Of a DNA stretch of 19,852 nucleotides, positions 1 through 12,600 are shown piece after piece. The stretch lies in contig JALQWE010000013.1 in NCBI GenBank assembly GCA_023258825.1, positions 1 through 19,852 on the forward strand, written 5' to 3'. Each line of letters starts with the position of its first letter. The first letter of the stretch is position 1. Below the pieces are notes generated by a model. It was not told the DNA's origin. It made no database searches and saw only the letters and a list, made by a program, of their open reading frames with translations. Made by a program: the position numbers and the translations under genes. This DNA comes from Planctomycetaceae bacterium. Lineage in GTDB: Bacteria; Planctomycetota; Planctomycetia; Planctomycetales; Planctomycetaceae.

Positions 1-3000
1 GAGGACAGAGTAGAATTCAAAGTGAGATCTGCGGCAGGTCCCTGAGCGTGAACATTGACTGAGCCGACCGCGACGATGTTGCCGTCAATCGTCAGACCGC
101 CACTGGTGGAGATAAGATCAACGGTTCCGGCGGTGTTATTTCCAACGATACGGCTGGAACTGCTTTCCACAACCCGTACCGATCCCGTGGAACGGAACGT
201 CAGATCTCCCGTGTTAAACGTGCCGCCGCCAACTCCACCGATGCTGATGGAGCCTCCGGCAAGAGACGTAGAGCCGGGAACTGTGACAGAGAATCCGTTT
301 GTCGAGGTCAGGCTATCGGCACTGCTGAGAGTCAGCGAGCTGACACCGGTCAATGCTCCCGAAAGCAACATGTTGCCACCTGCACGAGCGGTAATCTGAC
401 TGTTGTTTCCGGAACCGCCGGTAATTGCGAGGCTGTCAGCATCGAAGACCGCCAGAGAGCTACCGGAGGTCGTGAGATTGAAGTTCATCGTTTCCACACG
501 CGTATTCAGCACATCAGAGACCGTGCCGGCGTTGATGCTCAAGCTGCCTGCAGTGATTTCACCGGCCATCTGCAGGTTTCCGGGAGTCTGCAGCTGTACC
601 GCATTGTTGCCCGCGTTGAGATCTGTAGCGATCACCAGTTCCTGAGAGGCGCTCAGGCGAATAGACTGACCGGGCATCGGATCGAGGTAAACAACGTACA
701 GACGCCCCGTGACGTTCAGATTGATATCGCTGGTGTAGTCCGGAGCGTACAGAACATAGTCACCGGTGACCTGTGTTGGGATATTGATCGGTGTTGGCAC
801 ACCACTGGTGACACCGTTTGACTGGGCGGTGTACATAATTTCCAGTTCATTTGAGTACCCACGTTCACCCTCAGACTTAATCAGCGTCGGTGCAGGACTT
901 GCCTGACCATACTCCAGTTTGATCTGGAAGGCAGCCACATCAATCATTGAGCTGCCTTCAGCCACGACGTTATCAATGTGTGAAGGCGGCTCGGTGATCT
1001 GTTTCTTTGATCTCAACGTCACCTTGCTGGCATTGCGGAACAGGCCGGATCTGCGACCGGCATCAACGTAATCCACATACAGTGGACCGTCTGCGATCAG
1101 CGTAATATCACGGCCGACTGCATCCGTTTCACTGACGACGCTGCGGGCTGTCAACGTTCCGCGAGCACGAGCCGTAATGGTGCCGTTCTCAGCATAAACA
1201 CGATCAAGCAGAATATCGTTTTCTTCAAGAATCGTGATGTTCCCGGCTGTATTGCTGATCGCCACAACGCTTTCGAGCGAGGTATTCAGCGTAATCGCGC
1301 CGCTGGCTTCCACTTCAAGGCGTCTACCAGTCACCTTCGCGGTGGAACTGGCCGCCACTGAACGTCCGGTCAGAATGACCAGATCAGCCGAGAGAGTCGC
1401 ACCGAGGAATTGCAGTGCCTGCAGGCTGCGCCAAGTCAGTGTTTCTGCGGGGACGGAATTGGTCAGGCCGCCAATATAGCCGGAAACGGTGTTGATGCCG
1501 GTTGTGGCAGAGATATCAAGAGTGATATTCCGCAAAGCACGGGCGTCCCACGTGACCGCATTGAATGAAGCCGCTTCGATGCGGATGTTGCCTGTGGTCT
1601 GGGTGACGGTCTGTGTACCGCCATTGGCCGGGTTGTAAACCGTAGCCACAACGGACTCAGAACCCAGTGCCCGCAGCACCAGTTCGCCGGCACTGATGGT
1701 GCCTGCATTCTGGATCGCGAGATTCCTGTCTGTCAGCAGTTCCAGATGTTCTGCTTTCAGGCTGACCTGATTTTTCAGGCGGATGCCATTGCGCTGTTCG
1801 AGAATGATGGTGTCACCCTCCAGCACAGCCGGAATTCCCAGTCGATCCGTAACTCCCGCGATGACAATCTCATCGCCACGGTATTCCATCAGGTCAGGAG
1901 CGTAGAAGAATCGATAAACAGAAAGTGTTTGTCCGGCTGAAAGCGCGACACCACGATTGTAGGTGATGACATCGCCAGAGGCCGGCTGGACCAGTGTCAG
2001 GTTTCCGGTCAGGCTGGTGAGTCGGACTGTGCCGTCGAATCCACCGGCGACCACATTGATGACATCAACGGAGCGATTGCCCTGGATTGTCACGTTCCCT
2101 TCGGGGGCAGTCACACTGATCACGTTCAGTCCCAGTCCCAGTTCGCCATAGCTGTCGTTGTCCTCGATGTGCACAGATCCATTGACGGTCGCAGCAGTCA
2201 GCGTATTGACAGACGTCCGGATCGGGCCGATGCCGGTGACTGCGTCGATCACGAGCTGATCGGCGATCAGGTCGATGGCTGTATCGACGGTGGATTGTGT
2301 GACTCCTCCACCGGATTTCAGGCTGACATCACCAAGGGCGATGTGGCCGCTGACAGCCCCTGCCCCGGCTGCGGGCAACTCGGACGCCGATGCATAGAAG
2401 TCACCGAGGAAAATGGCGCCAATGCGAATCGAGCCACCGGCGGTGACCGTCAGGTCATTTTCATCGCTGTTCGTGAAGATCCGGACCGAGTTGAGCGTCA
2501 CATCTCCGAGGGCGTGATTGATGACGAGGGCCCCGTCACGCACCGCTGCATCGACAGTCAGGGCCTTCGTGCCCACCTGTGTCAATGACAAAGAGCCTGG
2601 TTCCAGTGTGGTCAGATTGACTGAATTGACATCGGTCACCAGTGTGGGGATGGAATCGCCCTGAATCGTCAGCTGGTTGCCTTTGATAAATCCGGCGGTA
2701 CCTGTGACGACGCCCTGAGCTGTGAGGGTGAGGCTGCCCTGCTCGCTTGCCGTCATGTTCTGAATGTAGAGATGAGCCTTGCGGGTCGGGTCGGGTGACT
2801 GGGCCTTCAGGGTGACGCTGTTGGCAGCCGATGAACCAAGAGCTTCGACCTTGACGGCAGTCAAAGTACCAAGCGAGGTAATGTTGATCGGTCCGTTGAC
2901 CGCAGTCACATTGGCAGTCAGTGCCTGCAGGTTCGTGAGGGTGATGCCTCCAGCGCTGGTGGTGGCAAAATCAACTTCCGGAGTATTCGTACGAACATCA

Positions 3001-3660
3001 ATTCCACTCGCTGCCCGAACATAAATCAGATCCGCCGTGATGCTTTCACCGGGCCCATGAGTGACGGCACCGGCTGGCGAGATCAGTGACACCTGAGCAT
3101 CAGCTGTGATGAGGGAATTGACGAGGGAGATTGAGCCACTTCCGGAGCCGGAACGCAGCAGGATCGTGGAATCAGGGTTTTCCGTGAGAAGTTCGGCATA
3201 GAAGGTGCCAATCACGGAGCCTGTTCCGGCAGCGCTCTGCCCAGAGCGGACGTCGATCAGGTTGCCAGCGGCGATCCTGCCGTCGAGCGTGACCGTTGAG
3301 CCGCTGGTGACCAGCATTTCGTCAGCGGCCTTAAATGAACCACTGAGTGTCACCGCCGCTGGAGAATTCACGACGACGCGGCCGCCGCCGGAGCCTGTTC
3401 CTGCGGACTGGATAACGGACGACTCGCCGACCGTAAGGCTGCCGGTGGAAGTCAGTGTGACGAGCTGCGGTGACTGGAGGAATGCCGGAGCAGCGATGGC
3501 CTCTGCTGAACTGGTGGTACCAGGCTGGCTTCCGTTGATGGAGAGGTTGCCGCTGGCAGTGACAGTCAGATCGCCGGCGAGTGCCTGCAGGCGACCGCCG
3601 ACGGTGATACCCCCGCGCGAGGTGATAACTACGTCCTGTCCGGCCTGGACGGCATCAACA
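1..3660 (-). other. Filamentous-haemagglutinin-like beta-helix region, second part
   Basis: Residues 5398-6616 and beyond. Beta-helix-type repeats resume after the aromatic insert, for example GDLTVTASGNLSINGS, TLTSTGSLTVGESSVIQSAG and GGNMLLSGALTGVSSLTLSS. A less repetitive patch at about 1940-1720 (YRFFYAPDLMEYRGDEIVIA, then LEGDTIILEQRNGIRLKNQV) and a YVLY module copy at 758-585 break the run. The frame stays open to base 1, so the rod continues beyond the window. It matches the general pattern of haemagglutinin-type adhesins; no catalytic residues or secretion signal can be seen. Confidence 0.72.
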
Positions 3661-6600
3661 AGGAACTGGCCAAACGGCATCTCTTCCGTACTGGCTATAC
3701 GAGCGGGTTTAAGCACTGTCTGCGGGGTCAGAATTTCTTCGGTGCCCCATTTGGTGATGAACTTCTGCTGGACGACCTTGGCATCGACGGTCACGGTTTC
3801 GTAGCGGGGCCGCTTTCCGTAGATGTCGTGTGAGAGACTGACCCATTGGTAGAAATAGCGGGACCGAGTGTCATAGATATCGCTCCACTTCGACTTCCAG
3901 TGCATGTCCCAGTCGACACGGGGTTCGAGGATGTCGTGGCGTTCGTCAAAATACTGATAAATCTTTGCCGACCTGATCCAATCGTTTTTAAATTCCGTGT
4001 CGGAACCCAATGTCCATTTGTCTCCCTGAAAGTTTGTCTGGCCCCACGTTTCGACCTTCAATCCACCTGGAAACGACCAGGAACTTATTGTCCCGTTCCA
4101 TTTCGCCAGGCCTCGGTCGAATCCAGACAGGTCAGGGTAGGAGCCGTCGGCCGAACCTGCGGGAATCGCAATCGGGTCAGTGTTGAACATGGCTTCGTTA
4201 AAGCCTAGCTTCAACAAGGAACCACCGAAATCGCCATCCTGCCAGAAAGTTACCATAAGGTCGCCTTCCTGAAGATAGCCTTTTTTCTCCCAGTAGCCTC
4301 CGACCCATTGTCTCATTAGCTGATCATAAACAGTTGCAGTATCTGTCGTTTGTATGTAGCCAGACGGTGCGTTGACAGGAATGTTATTGACCTCAGTACC
4401 CTGATTCCACGTTGCTGTGCCGTTCTCCACACTCCAGTACCAGGGCGGTGTCTGGTTGGCCGATACCGATCGGCTGTATTCAACTTCTCGCCCGTCATTT
4501 ATCGAGTACTGACGCACTCCAGCCTTGACATACGAGACATCCCAGCGAGCACCGCTCGGGGTGGGGTCGGCGTCGACGGCTGGGTAGACGCGGCCAGTTT
4601 CCGGATTCGTGTAAGTTGTGGCGTTGAATGTCGTGCGGTCCTGCCTGTAGATGACATCCGCGTTATTGCGGTACCTGCCGACGTTTTCCTGCCAGTGCTG
4701 CGGACTGCCCTGACTAACAACGCGCAGCACGTCTTCGTTTGCTCCGCGAGGCATGCGAATGGCTTTGCCTTCCCAGCCGGCCACATCGATTGAGTAGGTA
4801 ACGATGGGGTTGTTTGCCCACGCCGGCGTCCACGCGGACTGCGTAACATTGCCGTCAAGGGTGCGAATGGTGCGAGCGTTGCTGTAGCTGAAATCGTAGA
4901 GTGGCAGGTAGCCCAGTGTTCGCAGGACTGCAAGCCGCTGCTGGTCAGTCAGCTGACTGAACGTCCGGTAGGACATTGAGCGGTAGTCGGACGAGGGCAC
5001 GTCGTAGACACCGAAGGAGCTCCAGGCAATCTGATTGTTAAAGTAGTCAATGCCCTCGATGAAGTATTCACGGATCTGTTGGCCGCCTGGTGCATTTACG
5101 TTGTAATAGGCATCCTGGGTCAGCGCCACGTCCATGACGTTGTAGTACCGACCGACAATGAACGTATCGGCTGCCACTTCACGCTGCTCGGTTGTTTTGA
5201 CGAATGTGACTTCGGGTACCTGAATGACACCGAGATCGATTTTGTTGTAGCCCGTCACGGTGTAGATGGTCTGAGGCGCCGTGGAGACGACGGGACGTGG
5301 GCGAACCGCGGTACCAGAGGCGAGGTCTGTGGCAGACTGAACTGTGAAGTCTCCGCCGGAATTCAATCGCACAGTACCGGTGGCCTGCAGTGAGCCGCTG
5401 CCAAGGATGTCGAGGGCGCCGCCGCTTAGCTCAGCGGCGCTGATTGAGCCACTTTCCAGCAGTGCCTGCGACCACGTGGCATTGACACCCGAGTTGATGT
5501 GAATTGTGGCTGGGCAGACGACAAGACCGCCGACGGTGACAGATCGAACGCCGTTAATAACGATTCCGCCGGCAGTGCTGCGGACAAGACCGGATGTGTC
5601 GACATCGTTGGCCAGCAGCGAAACCAGATCCTGTGCCTGTACGACCGCGGCGGGCAGATCACCAAAGGCTGCGTCGATGTACAGCAGATTTGCGGCCTTC
5701 AGTCGGATGTCACCGCCGGTGCCGCGGGCCCTGACGGAACCACCTGCAAGCACGTTGACGGCTTTGCCGGTTACAGTCACCAGTCCAGCCGCTTCAACTC
5801 GATCTTCCACGGTGACACTGCTGCCGGTGGAGGTCAGAGTCACTGTTTCCGAGAGGGCTCGGATCGTGGCGCCATCAGCCATGATGGCGCCAATGGCCCC
5901 ACGCAGCAGCAGCGAGTCGGCAGCGCTCAGGCTGATGGTACCACCGCTGCCTGTGCGAATCTCGCCTCCGGACAGGCGGACAGGCTGACCACCCGCGACT
6001 GGCGCTCCCGGCGGCACAGTGATGACTTCACCGGTCTCATTGACAAACTGTCCGGAAGAGTTGATCAGCCAGCCGTCGCTGTCAATCAGCCGGTCATTCT
6101 CGTCGATCAGTCGACCACTACTGTCAGTCTTCAGGATCAGCGGCATCACCAGAATGCCGACTCCGGTCACATCCAAACCGGCCGCGATAGTCACCGAGGA
6201 CTGTGCATCAACAAGGCCGTTGATCCGTGCCTGGCTGCCGGCTGAGACGGACAACCGGGAGGCGGGGCCTAGTGACTGCAGAAAGCCATTGAGCTGCAGG
6301 TCCGTGCCAACTTCAAGGCGTAGATTTCCGGAGTCGGTAGTCTCGATGGACTGCTCCCCGGAGGGATCAGCCTTGATGCTGCTGGTCTCGCTGATGGCAA
6401 CCACATCGCCGGTTTTGATCAGCACTGAGCCTGTTGCGATCAGGTTTCCGCCGCTGGTTGTAAGAGCCCCCTGAGCATTGACCCCCGGTCCGCCCATAGT
6501 CAGGCTTCCGGAGATGTCGAGTGTCAAGGCACCAGCCGGCAGCCAGACCGGTTTCGCAGATTCACCGGGCAATGCGCCGCCGTAGATGGTTCCGATCAGC

Positions 6601-9600
6601 TGCACGTCTCCAGCCGTGATCAGCAGTGTTGCCGCTTCCTTTGCGCCGAAGATGGCGGATCCGGCATTGACGGTCAGCAGACCACCGACATCAATCTGCA
6701 GATCCGGTGCACTGATCACAGCCCCAAGTTGCTGCAATTTGCCGTTTGGCAGAGTCTCCGTTCGGCCCATCGTGAGGGAATCAGCAGCGTGGAAGGCCAG
6801 CCTCTGGCCAGGTCCGCTGACCACAAGCCGTTGGTTGTAAATCGTGATATCGGTAGCATCGACCAGCAACGAACCTGCGAGGTTAAAGTCGGAGTGCAGC
6901 AGTGCGTGCCCAGCGATATCAATAAGAATTTCATAGTCCGTGAGGGACGGAGTTGCTGCCGTACTCTTCACAACACCAGCGATTTCGACATTGTTACCAA
7001 GGAAGTTAATTCTCGCGGATGTCTCAATACGGCCGGACTCTTCAGCAATCAGCAGGTCGCCGGTTGTCGACTGCAGCTCAACCAGTGACAGGTTGGTACT
7101 GCCTGGCCCGACAACACTGTCGATCACCACGTCATTAACGCCACTGATACGGATGATTCCGCCACTGAGGGTGCGAATTTCGCTGGTTCCTCGTGTGCGA
7201 ATGCTTTCGGTTCCACGGCGAACCACAGATCCGGCAGAAACGATCACGTTTCGTCCGGCTTCGAGAGAACCGCGCAGGTCGATGGATTCGGCTGCGGTGA
7301 TGATCACGTCAGAGGTTGCCCCACGAGCAATTACGTCGCCCTTGAGTACCGTGCGGGCATTCGGACTGAGCGTAATCGAGCCGGAGAGCGTTTCCAGCAA
7401 TCCTGTCACTTCCAGATCGACCCACTGCGTGTCGTCATTCGAGCCTGGATCGGAAGCACCGCTGAACAGGTTGATCGCTTTGTGTGCCAGCACTTTGCCG
7501 CCGATGTAGAGTTTCCCATTCGGCCCCGCCGGAGCTCCAATATTCACCACCGAGTTTTCCAGTGGTGCATACAGAACGTATGGCAGGGACGAGTCGATAT
7601 TGGAGGACGTCATTGTCCATCCCAGCAGAGCGGCATTCTGGCTGGTGTTCAGCAGTCGATGAGGATAGGCACTGCGGAGGGTAATCTGTGAGTTGCGAAG
7701 CGAGGCCACGAGGTCCGGGTCATTCGGAGCCGGCGTCCACATACTGCCCACGGGGTGACTCAGATTGTCTGAATGGGTCACCGTCCACTGAGCTTCATTG
7801 ATGGCCTTCTGAATGTCAGCCAGCAGGTCCTGAATGGCCGTGTTATCAGCCGTGACCGAAGCAGGAATTGCCACAGCGGCCTGAATCTCAAAGTCGATCT
7901 TATCGACCCATAGATTGAGGGTCACGCTGGACGTGAGTTTGCCATCGGCGCGAGCGGGGAAGGCATCGGCAACGATCTGGTGCGCGTAGGCCGGGGCCAG
8001 AATTGTGATTGGGCCGGGAGCGTTCAGGTTGATCTGGCTGTCCGGTCGCCACGTGCTCATCTGCACCGAGCCCTGAAGCACAATACCGCTACCGGACCAC
8101 AGCTTGCCGGGCTCGACTGGATCAGCGCCACCAATCAGATCGATGCGTTTCCCCGCCTGGACGTCGAGTCCGATCATGATCTGGTTGTCGGCTTCAATCC
8201 GCAGAGTGGAATCGCCACCGGCGGTTGAGGCTCTGCGGCCGAGGTACTGACCGGATGAGTCGAAGACCCGTTCGATCGTACCACCAGAGAGCACGAATCC
8301 GAGGATTTCAGTGTCACCTGTGGAATCAATCGAGATGGATGCGGCGGGATTGACCGCCATGACTTCTGAGGCGGCCGAGATTCTGACACCGACACCGGCT
8401 GGGTTTTCACCGCCCGTGATCGAGATGGAGTCATTGGTGCGGAGGTATCCGCCGGTTTCTCTGAGTTGGCCGTCCGCGGTCATGGCCTGACCTCCGACCC
8501 ACGCCTGGCCGCCGAAGTCCAGCACGATGCGTGATTTTTCCGGGGACCAGGTGTAGCTTTCCCCGATTCGCTCGCCCTGAGCGTTGAACTGCTGCTGCAT
8601 CGTACCACCGGACAGGATGTTGCCGGTGATCTGCAGATCAGTGGGGCCCTGAAGTGTAACGGTTCCGCCGGAGTTATCAGAAGTTAGGCCGGCTGCAGAA
8701 GCTCCGCCGACGGTCGTTACGTGGACACTGAGTCGATCATCGTCGGCTGCTGCGACGCCACCAGTGATGGTGACGGATTTGGCGGCGGCGACTGCGGAAT
8801 CGACGAGGACCTGCTGTCCGGCCGTAATCACCACTGTGGAATCCGGACCGCTCCAGGTAACTCCCGTTTCACCGATCACGCCACCGGCCACTACGGGACC
8901 GGTGATGTCCACGTCTTTTGAACCACGGATCGTGATGGATGTTCCGGCGCCGCGGGTATTAACAAGTGAAGTGTCAGCGATGTAAACGCTGGAACCGCCG
9001 ATGCCGGCACCTCCCAGATCGGTACCATCGAGCTTCAAACCACCGAAGAGGCGGGCATCGCCGGAGATCTCAGCGGCACCTTCCCAGTAGATCCAGCGAT
9101 CTGACTGCAGCGTCAGATCCGATCCCGCACCGGGAAGATTGAAGTTCCCGCGCACGATCACATCGTCTGCAGCCGAGAGAGAAATGGTGCGGTCCGGCTG
9201 CATGACAGTCAACGTGCCCGTGACGAGGAAGCTGAAGCCGCGTTGTCCAGTCAGGTAGTGCGGCTGCAGCACACGCAGTTCATCCGGAATACCGTTTCCA
9301 TCCGGATCGTACAGGTAAAGCACATAGCGATGTCCAGCATCGTCGGTCGCCAACCAGCGACTGTCAGTCTTCAGCTCTGTGACAATGACAGTCTCCGTCA
9401 GATCCAGCTTTGCGGTGGCGAACACAGGCCGCAGGTCTTCAGGGAAAGTCAGTTGCTTCAGACTGTTGATGCGATTGGCCACTGGCTGAGTGGAGGCCAG
9501 TACGCGGCCGGGCAGCGTGTCGAAATACTCCTGGTGGCTGAAGTTCTTCAACCCAGCGTTCAGAGTCATGCTGGAGGAGGCCGTCACACTGCCTGCCAAC

Positions 9601-12600
9601 CACATTTCACTGGGTGATGTCAGGGTGATGGTGGAGTTCTGTCCGAGGATCTCGGGAATCGGTGTGGAGCCGACCACGTTGAAGCGCACACCAGCCATGA
9701 CGGCGCTGCCCGAATCAACCCAGAGCCATGTGCCGCCTGTGGCCGTAATCGAGCTGCCTGCTCCCGGAGCGGTCAGAATTCCGCCTTCGAGGTTGCGTAC
9801 GGCCAGAGTTGCATCGATCATCAGTTTGGAACCGGCGCCGAGAGCCTCAATTGTGCCGGAGTTACGGACTGTACCGACCGCATCAATGTCGATGATGCTG
9901 GCGGCTCCCGTGGTCTGTACAAGGGCCGTGATGTCTGTATTCACACTATTGACACCATCGCTGAACCCAGCCAGCGATCCCTGACCGGTGGACGATGTGA
10001 CGTCGATATCCACCAGCGAATGGGCTTTAATCCAGCCGCTGATCTGCAGCTGTTCGCCGACAAGCAATTCCACCTGGCTGCCGGTGAGTCCGGAGTCTGG
10101 CTCACCCATGGGGACATGAACATTGCGGGACTGGATTTCGACAAGTCGGGATTCCAGTCGCAGCAGATCATTGGGGGCTTCCACGGCGCCGACGATGTTG
10201 ATTCGGTCTGCGAGGAAGAGAGTGGGATTCCGCAGCGTTGCGTTCACCACTCGCGCTTCTTTGGTGAACTTGACCTGGGTCTGATCCTGTGCATCACCAA
10301 CATACATCAGCACACCCGGGCTGCTGTGGCCGATGGTGACTTTGGTGAAGTTGTCGTCAATGGCAGCGAGATCGACCATGCTGAGGTCCATCGCCCCGTT
10401 GTCCCCGGTGCCGGCGGTGCGGTCTGCTCCTGCATAATTTTCACCGGCACTGCCGATGTTGTAGTTCCGTGTGCTGGTCTGCGAGACAATGACCAGTGTA
10501 CCCGTGCCGGAAACCATGTTTTCGCCGGAGTGAAAATCGATATCATCCGCCACGATTTTGATGGGCTTTCCGGCACCACCAGCGAGGATCATGCCTTCGG
10601 TAAGTTCGAGGGTGGAATCGAGTCCCTGCAGGTCAATATCCACAAGCCCGGTAGCTGTTTTCAGGCCATGACCAACGAGCTCGAGACTGTTCAGTTCGCG
10701 AATGACGATGTCACCTGCATTAGAAGACGCTGTGACGTTGACCGACAACGCGGCCAGCTCGGAATTGAAGATCCCGGTAAGCTTCTGAGTTTGAATCCGC
10801 AGGGTTCCCTCGGGGATCCGCAGCGCGGCGCCACTGATATTCAGATCCGTGCTGGTAATCTGGAAATCGATGCTGCCGAAATCCATCGATGCCGGGGTTG
10901 CTGTCGTGACGATCGTCCTGGGTGATGTGTCGGTGAACCGAATCATGTCTGTGGCATCATCAAACTCGAGAGACACCACGGCGCCCGTGAAGCTGTGATT
11001 CTTCATCAGCAGTGGTACGCCCTCAGACGGTCCCACAATATCGACCTCGTCGATCCCGCCACCCCCATACACCTGCAGCTGCACCGGTCCATCGGCAATC
11101 GTGATGCTGACTCGGTCATTTCCCTCACCCCCATCAATGTGATCACTGCCACCCGTGGACGAAATTCGGTCATTACCGCCACCGGCGTCGACGAGGTCCA
11201 TACCCATGCCGACGTTAATCACATCATCTCCGCCGCCGGAGAAAATTCGGTTGTTACCATTACCACTGGTGATGACATCATCGCCATCACCGGAGCGAAT
11301 CAGATTATTGCCGTCTCCGACGACAATCACATTATTGCCCGCCCCCGCGTCGATGATGTTACTTCCGGCACCGGCTGTGATCTGATCATTATCATCTTCG
11401 CTATAGACTTTTTTGTCGTCTCCCCCGTAGATTTCGTTGTTGCCGCTACCTACCGTGATTTGATCATTCCCGGATCCACCCTCGATATAATTGTCTCCAT
11501 CAAGTCCTGTCAGGATATCGTCGCCTTTAAGTCCGTAGAGGCGGTTATTTCCGGATCCTCCGTCAATCCTGTCGTTGCCCGCTCCTCCGTAGATTTCGTC
11601 ATTTCCGGCGTCACCATAGGCCTTAACGTTTCCTTTTCCCGTGAGGTACAGCTTGTCGTTGTCCGCTCCGCCTTGGACGTCCGTGTCAATCTGAACATCA
11701 GGCGCGATGTAAAGGAAGTCCTTGCCTTCTCCGAAATCAGGCACGCTGATGTTTGTGATGCCGCTGTATGTCTCGTCAACACCCATTGAGGAGACGACAA
11801 TTTCGCCGGGATTTTTGCCAGCTCTGATGTTGTAAGATTCGTTCGTAACATCAACGTAGTCTTCTCCGCGTCGATAACCGTCCGGCCCCACATTCAGTAC
11901 AAGGGTACTGCCCTCCTTGCGGGCGATCTTCGGGGGAGGCCCCCAGCTCCAGGCTACGCTGCCGCTCGCGGTAAATCCCGCAACGGTGACTTCCAGTTCT
12001 GCAGCCGCGCTGGTTTCGGTGATCTCGAAATTCGCCCTCAGAGCAGCCAGAGTGAACTGAATCTCGAATAACCCGAAATCCATGGCAAAGTCTACGCCGC
12101 CGTAGATCCAGCCCTTGAACGAATGATTCGAAAGCTTAACGCCAACTCCACCATATAGCTTGAACGGCCCCATCGAAATCCCGATGTCGATCGAACCTTC
12201 GATCAGGAAATCGCCGTTGGACTTTACGTATCCATTGATGTTCACGTCGATGAAGTTGAAGAAGTTGAGTTTCAGATCCTTCAGTTCGATCGCGAAGATT
12301 CCGTTTTCGGCGCCCATGATTACGGAGCCGCTGAGCTCAAAGCCCAGCACCCTGATGGTAGCGCCGATCAGGATCTGGCACGTTGCCGGTTCAATCGTTC
12401 GACCGTTGATGGTGACAGGAGCATTTCCTGTGTTCACCTCCAGTTCAAAGTCTCCCTGAATCGTCACAGCGGGAATGGAAATATTTCCAACACCGATATC
12501 CGTGTAGGCGGCGAAATGACCGTCGCGGATCTGGGCGCCGCCTGCAACGGTGAGCGCATCAAAGCCGGCAAGGTCAAGCACGCCGTCAAATTCAAGATCG

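Larger units (their letters stand above)
5311..11111 (-). other. Filamentous-haemagglutinin-like beta-helix region, first part
   Basis: Residues 2914-4847. The sequence is made of short irregular repeats typical of right-handed beta-helix adhesins: alternating S/T/G/A/N turns with V/I/L strands and recurring phrases such as GGDIRLKAANLLYIDA, SLTMGGPGVNAQGALTTSGG and TISLSAADSLLLRG. Known relatives are haemagglutinin-type and autotransporter adhesins, where the helix forms a long rod. Insertions interrupt it: a thrombospondin-3-like loop (9279-9308), repeated SGGT phrases (8618-8238), a helical insert (7920-7446) and a five-copy heptad repeat (6125-6021). A cysteine lies at 5514-5516. The first 75 residues, just after RTX, form a transition (strand VQLQVYGGGGIDEVDIVG). 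The assignment is by pattern; exact rung boundaries cannot be drawn by eye. Confidence 0.75.

Noticed and set aside
5514..5516. Cysteine at VVCPAT as a possible lipobox or catalytic residue
   Set aside because: It is thousands of residues from the N-terminus and lies in a beta-strand with no lipobox or protease motif around it.
3205..6245. Plus-strand open frames at 3205-3804 and 5499-6245
   Set aside because: They are antisense to beta-helix and crystallin-insert sequence that is well supported on the other strand. The S/P/V/T-rich or polar translations look like reverse-complement artefacts of the sense codon use.
10020..10925. Plus-strand open frame of about 300 codons, and another at 10995-11789
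   Set aside because: Both lie antisense to the continuous minus-strand frame. Their composition is a mirror of the coding strand (the second reflects the RTX repeats). They lack a recognisable domain or promoter context, so they are shadows.
11112..11669. Short near-repeats every 27 bp, possible CRISPR or tandem-repeat DNA element
   Set aside because: The period is nine codons and follows the RTX nonapeptides in frame; there are no constant repeats with unique spacers.
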